The notes under the pieces were generated by a model that was not told the origin of the DNA, did not search any database, and worked only from the letters and a program-made list of their open reading frames with translations. Both the position numbers and the translations under genes were made by a program. Positions 61,682-64,000 of a DNA stretch of 64,000 bases are shown here, piece by piece (positions within the stretch are counted from its first letter, which is position 1; each line of letters starts with the position of its first letter). Origin of the DNA: Bacteroidales bacterium (GTDB lineage: Bacteria > Bacteroidota > Bacteroidia > Bacteroidales > Paludibacteraceae); NCBI GenBank assembly GCA_004557405.1, contig SFDZ01000005.1, positions 1-64,000 on the forward strand, written 5' to 3'.

Positions 61682-61852
61682 ATGACGATGGAAAAGTTCA
61701 TTTGCAACACATGTGGTTATGTGTACGATCCCGCCGTTGGCGATCCCGATGCCGGCATTGCGCCCGGCACTCCGTTCGAGAGTCTGCCCGACGATTGGGT
61801 TTGCCCGTTGTGTGGTGTAGGTAAGGACGATTTCGAACCCTACAACGAGTAA
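61682..61852 (+). CDS. Rubredoxin
   Basis: A 56-residue one-iron electron carrier. The two CxxCG iron sites are CNTCGYVYDP and CPLCGVGKDDF, with the conserved PDDWVC between them. ATG codons at 61682 (MTMEKF) and 61688 (MEKF) are both plausible; an in-frame start at 61658 is less typical. It is divergent from the flavodiiron protein and is probably its electron donor. A hairpin terminator follows. Confidence 0.96.
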   Translation: MTMEKFICNTCGYVYDPAVGDPDAGIAPGTPFESLPDDWVCPLCGVGKDDFEPYNE

Positions 61853-61860
61853 GCAAAACA

Positions 61861-61893
61861 GCAGCAGTCGGCTTCGAGGCCGGCTGCTTTGTT
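61861..61893 (+). terminator. Terminator of the rubredoxin gene
   Basis: GCAGTCGGC (61864-61872) pairs with GCCGGCTGC (61879-61887) with one G-U, followed by TTTGTT. It may also serve the convergent gene ending at 61979. Confidence 0.7.
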
Positions 61894-61978
61894 GTCGCCA
61901 CTCACCAACGCTGTTCCGCAATTCGTTGGCGGTATCGTTTGGTTCCCATCAAAAAGGGATTGTAACGAAACCATATCC

Positions 61979-63115
61979 TTACTCTATCAGCACCGACACG
62001 CTGTATTTCGTATGTGGAGTTATCGGGCAGAGTGTGATGTATCCGCTTTGGATACGATGGCCAATTATTTTCAAGGGGGCTCGCTGCTGCATTGTGTGGC
62101 AATGAGCCTGCCATTCGTCGGCCGTATCGAAATGGTCGATACGAAAAATGCCTGTCGAGGACTCACACACAAACGCATCGAAAAAACGGCGTGCCACCAT
62201 TCCCATCGTCATACGCAGGTTTATCTCAATCATCGGGTTTACCAAATAGTGCCCGTTCTCGTTATAAATCAGCATATCGACTCCGAGGTAACCTTCGTAG
62301 AACGAGTATTCCCGCTCAAAAAACAGCGACAAGGCATCTTGTATGTCGTGCAAGTAGGTCAACGGGATGTATTCGGAGAGCCGCCGCTCCAACTCACCGT
62401 CTGCCGCCAAAATGTTTGCCGAATAAACGCCCATCGCCTCGGTTTCAAACACCGAATAGCCGGCAAAAGAGGCTTTCCCGTTTTTCAACAGAAATTCCAT
62501 GGCAAAATCCTGAACCTTAGGGTAGAGCGGTTCGCCCATCACGCTACCTTGTTTGCAGAGCGTACGCTTGCACCATCCTTCGGCACTCTGCGACAAACTA
62601 CCGAAACAACGCCACACACCTCTACCGCTGCCCGAAATCGGGGCTTTCAGTACAACATCGGTGTGCGTTTGGAGAAACCCGTCAACCTCCGTGCGCGAAA
62701 ACAACTCCACCGCCGAATCGGGGACGGGAAACGACAACTTGTTACGCAAAAAATCCATGGCACGAGCACTCCACCTTCGATGCGAATGTTCACGTACATG
62801 GTCGATAAACGTTTCTGAAATGCTATCGGAATACCTGCCAAGCGTTTGATTCCATCCCCAAGGGACAAGGTCGGCCACCGCATCTGATTCGACAAAAGAA
62901 ATCGTTGCCAAACGGGGAAACTGAGTTTCTAAGTGCAACTTCCAAGTCCGAAACGCCGCAGGAGCCGCCACTTTATCCCCCGCATCGGCATACCACAAAG
63001 GCAGACAAGCCAAGTCGGAGGCAAACTGACGAGCCGAAGCCGGCGCTTCATACGTTTTGCTGCCATTGGCCAAAGCCAAGTCGTGGTCGGGATTGAAAAG
63101 ATAGAGTCGGCTCAT
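61979..63115 (-). CDS. Uncharacterised protein with ATP-grasp-like motifs
   Basis: The 378-residue protein begins MSRLYLFNPDHDLALANG, then ARQFASDLACLPLWYADAGD. Further on are VLKAPISGSGRGVW, which resembles an ATP-grasp nucleotide loop, and LVNPMIEINLRMTMGMV, which resembles the ATP-grasp metal-binding end (Glu-x-Asn). Members occur in Bacteroidales without an assigned function, and no exact family is named here. In-frame ATG codons at 63133 and 63115 and a TTG at 63166 are possible; 63115 starts at the conserved-looking N-terminus. The -7 element at 63199-63206 leaves a leader of about 80 nt. Confidence 0.75.
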   Translation of the reverse strand: MSRLYLFNPDHDLALANGSKTYEAPASARQFASDLACLPLWYADAGDKVAAPAAFRTWKLHLETQFPRLATISFVESDAVADLVPWGWNQTLGRYSDSISETFIDHVREHSHRRWSARAMDFLRNKLSFPVPDSAVELFSRTEVDGFLQTHTDVVLKAPISGSGRGVWRCFGSLSQSAEGWCKRTLCKQGSVMGEPLYPKVQDFAMEFLLKNGKASFAGYSVFETEAMGVYSANILAADGELERRLSEYIPLTYLHDIQDALSLFFEREYSFYEGYLGVDMLIYNENGHYLVNPMIEINLRMTMGMVARRFFDAFVCESSTGIFRIDHFDTADEWQAHCHTMQQRAPLKIIGHRIQSGYITLCPITPHTKYSVSVLIE

Positions 63116-63415
63116 CGTATTGTGCACGCGCATCGAAACGGGAGATGTATTGTGCTGTTTTTCCAATTTGTAAAAATAAATGTTTTTTTTTGTCTCACCA
63201 AATTTATAAGTGTATTTTTGTGCAGATGAATTGGAACTCGAAATGTTGTACTTATTTGTATTTATTTGTAATGTTTTGAAAATGAGTATGTTGCTATTCT
63301 TTTGATACTTTGTTCTCTATGTCGGATTTTCTGTGGTTTTTATGGTGTTTGTTGTCCCGATGTTGGACGGTTGCTGATTTTTTTGTATTTTTGCAAGCAA
63401 AAATAGGGCGTACTT
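63116..63415. other. Divergent promoter region between the ATP-grasp-like gene and truA
   Basis: About 300 nt with no gene seen. It holds a minus -7 element TAAATTTG at 63199-63206 and a plus -7 element TATTTTTG at 63386-63393, 23 nt before the truA ATG. The rest is T-rich on the plus strand. Nothing else was recognised. Confidence 0.5.
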
Positions 63416-64000
63416 ATGCGTTATTTTATAACTTTGGCTTATTGTGGCACCAATTATTGTGGTTGGCAGAAACAACCCAATGGCGTGTCGGTGCAGCAGG
63501 TGCTGACCGATGCTTTGTGTATGGTGTTGCGCGAATCGGTCAGTGTGGTGGCAGCCGGGCGTACCGATGCCGGTGTGCATGCCGCTAAAATGGTGGTGCA
63601 TTGCGATGTGGTGCAGCCCATCGACGATGTGTCGCGTTGTGTGTCGCGCCTCAATGGCGTGTTGCCGTGCGACATTGTTGTGTATGACATTCAGCCTGTG
63701 GCCGACACGTTGCACGCACGTTTCGATGCGGTGTCGCGCCGATACGAATACCATGTTCGGCTGCGTAAGTCGCCCTTTGCAGTCGATTTGGCTTGGTGCC
63801 TGTCTTTCGTGCCCGATTTCGATGCGATGAACGCTGCTGCTGCTGTCTTGTCGGAGTATAGCGATTTTACAAGTTTTTCGAAGACGCATACCGATGTCAA
63901 AACGAATATTTGTACGATAGTCGATGCGCATTGGGAGCAGCGTGGCGCGTATGAATGGGTGTTTTGCATCGAGGCCAATCGCTTTTTGCGCAATATGGTG
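63416..64000 (+). CDS. truA: tRNA pseudouridine38-40 synthase, 5' part
   Basis: TruA makes pseudouridine at tRNA positions 38-40. The 195 visible residues begin MRYFITLAYCGTNYCGWQKQ, include the catalytic aspartate in AAGRTDAGVHA (about residue 52) and later RFDAVSRRYEYHV and FSKTHTDVKTN, all family signatures. The frame is open to the right edge, so the gene is cut by the window. The ATG at 63416 fits the -7 element at 63386-63393. Confidence 0.93.
   Translation, partial: MRYFITLAYCGTNYCGWQKQPNGVSVQQVLTDALCMVLRESVSVVAAGRTDAGVHAAKMVVHCDVVQPIDDVSRCVSRLNGVLPCDIVVYDIQPVADTLHARFDAVSRRYEYHVRLRKSPFAVDLAWCLSFVPDFDAMNAAAAVLSEYSDFTSFSKTHTDVKTNICTIVDAHWEQRGAYEWVFCIEANRFLRNMV

Overview
The window is a dense chromosomal segment from a member of Bacteroidota, most likely order Bacteroidales. 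The sequence evidence is a complete type IX secretion core (porP, porK, porL, porM, porN), a TamL-type outer-membrane lipoprotein, NigD-like, DUF2795, DUF3467 and DUF4491 families, cargo with T9SS sorting domains, and many -7 promoter elements of the Bacteroidetes form TAnnTTTG placed just upstream of gene starts. No ribosomal or transfer RNA gene, insertion sequence, prophage, CRISPR array or integron was seen. Nearly all genes look like core housekeeping or envelope genes.

Left to right. 1-2.0 kb: start of a secreted protein with 153-bp tandem repeats whose frame is broken by an apparent 83-bp deletion inside one repeat. 2.1-6.6 kb: lptD-slyD-aroC run (minus). 6.7-13.9 kb (plus): amidase and MCE protein, dnaA, miaA, TPR membrane protein, ribH, and a C-type-lectin-like FISUMP protein. 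14.0-22.1 kb (minus): a tightly spaced tamL, C69 dipeptidase, M3 peptidase, clpP, clpX run. 22.3-30.8 kb: an rRNA/tRNA methyltransferase (plus), then porP-porK-porL-porM-porN followed by an OmpA-family barrel protein (minus).

30.9-34.8 kb: DUF2795, ATP:cob(I)alamin adenosyltransferase, an O-methyltransferase, a NigD-like lipoprotein and a type-B T9SS cargo protein. 34.8-41.4 kb: a TetR-TolC-MFP-RND efflux operon ending in a PII-like protein. 41.8-43.7 kb: bactofilin, deoD and a YgjP-type metallopeptidase whose 5' end looks frame-disrupted. 43.8-46.5 kb: a bicistronic unit with its own promoter and terminator that encodes a lipoprotein resembling a stand-alone subtilase propeptide, followed by a T9SS-exported subtilase. 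46.5-53.2 kb: tilS, DUF3467, panB, a DUF349 repeat protein, a family 2 glycosyltransferase and ispE.

53.2-60.1 kb: a porin-like protein, an imelysin-like lipoprotein, a di-haem oxidoreductase-like lipoprotein, DUF4491 and CcsBA, which form a possible iron/c-cytochrome module. 60.3-61.9 kb: a divergent flavodiiron protein and rubredoxin pair (O2/NO detoxification). 62.0-64.0 kb: an uncharacterised protein with ATP-grasp-like motifs, and the 5' part of truA running off the right edge.

Common themes are outer-membrane biogenesis (LptD, TamL, MCE), protein export by T9SS together with cargo, envelope and cytosolic proteolysis, and anaerobe redox chemistry. The most novel-looking item is the propeptide-like lipoprotein paired with the subtilase. 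Start codons were often moved downstream of the longest frame where a -7 element or a signal peptide decided it.
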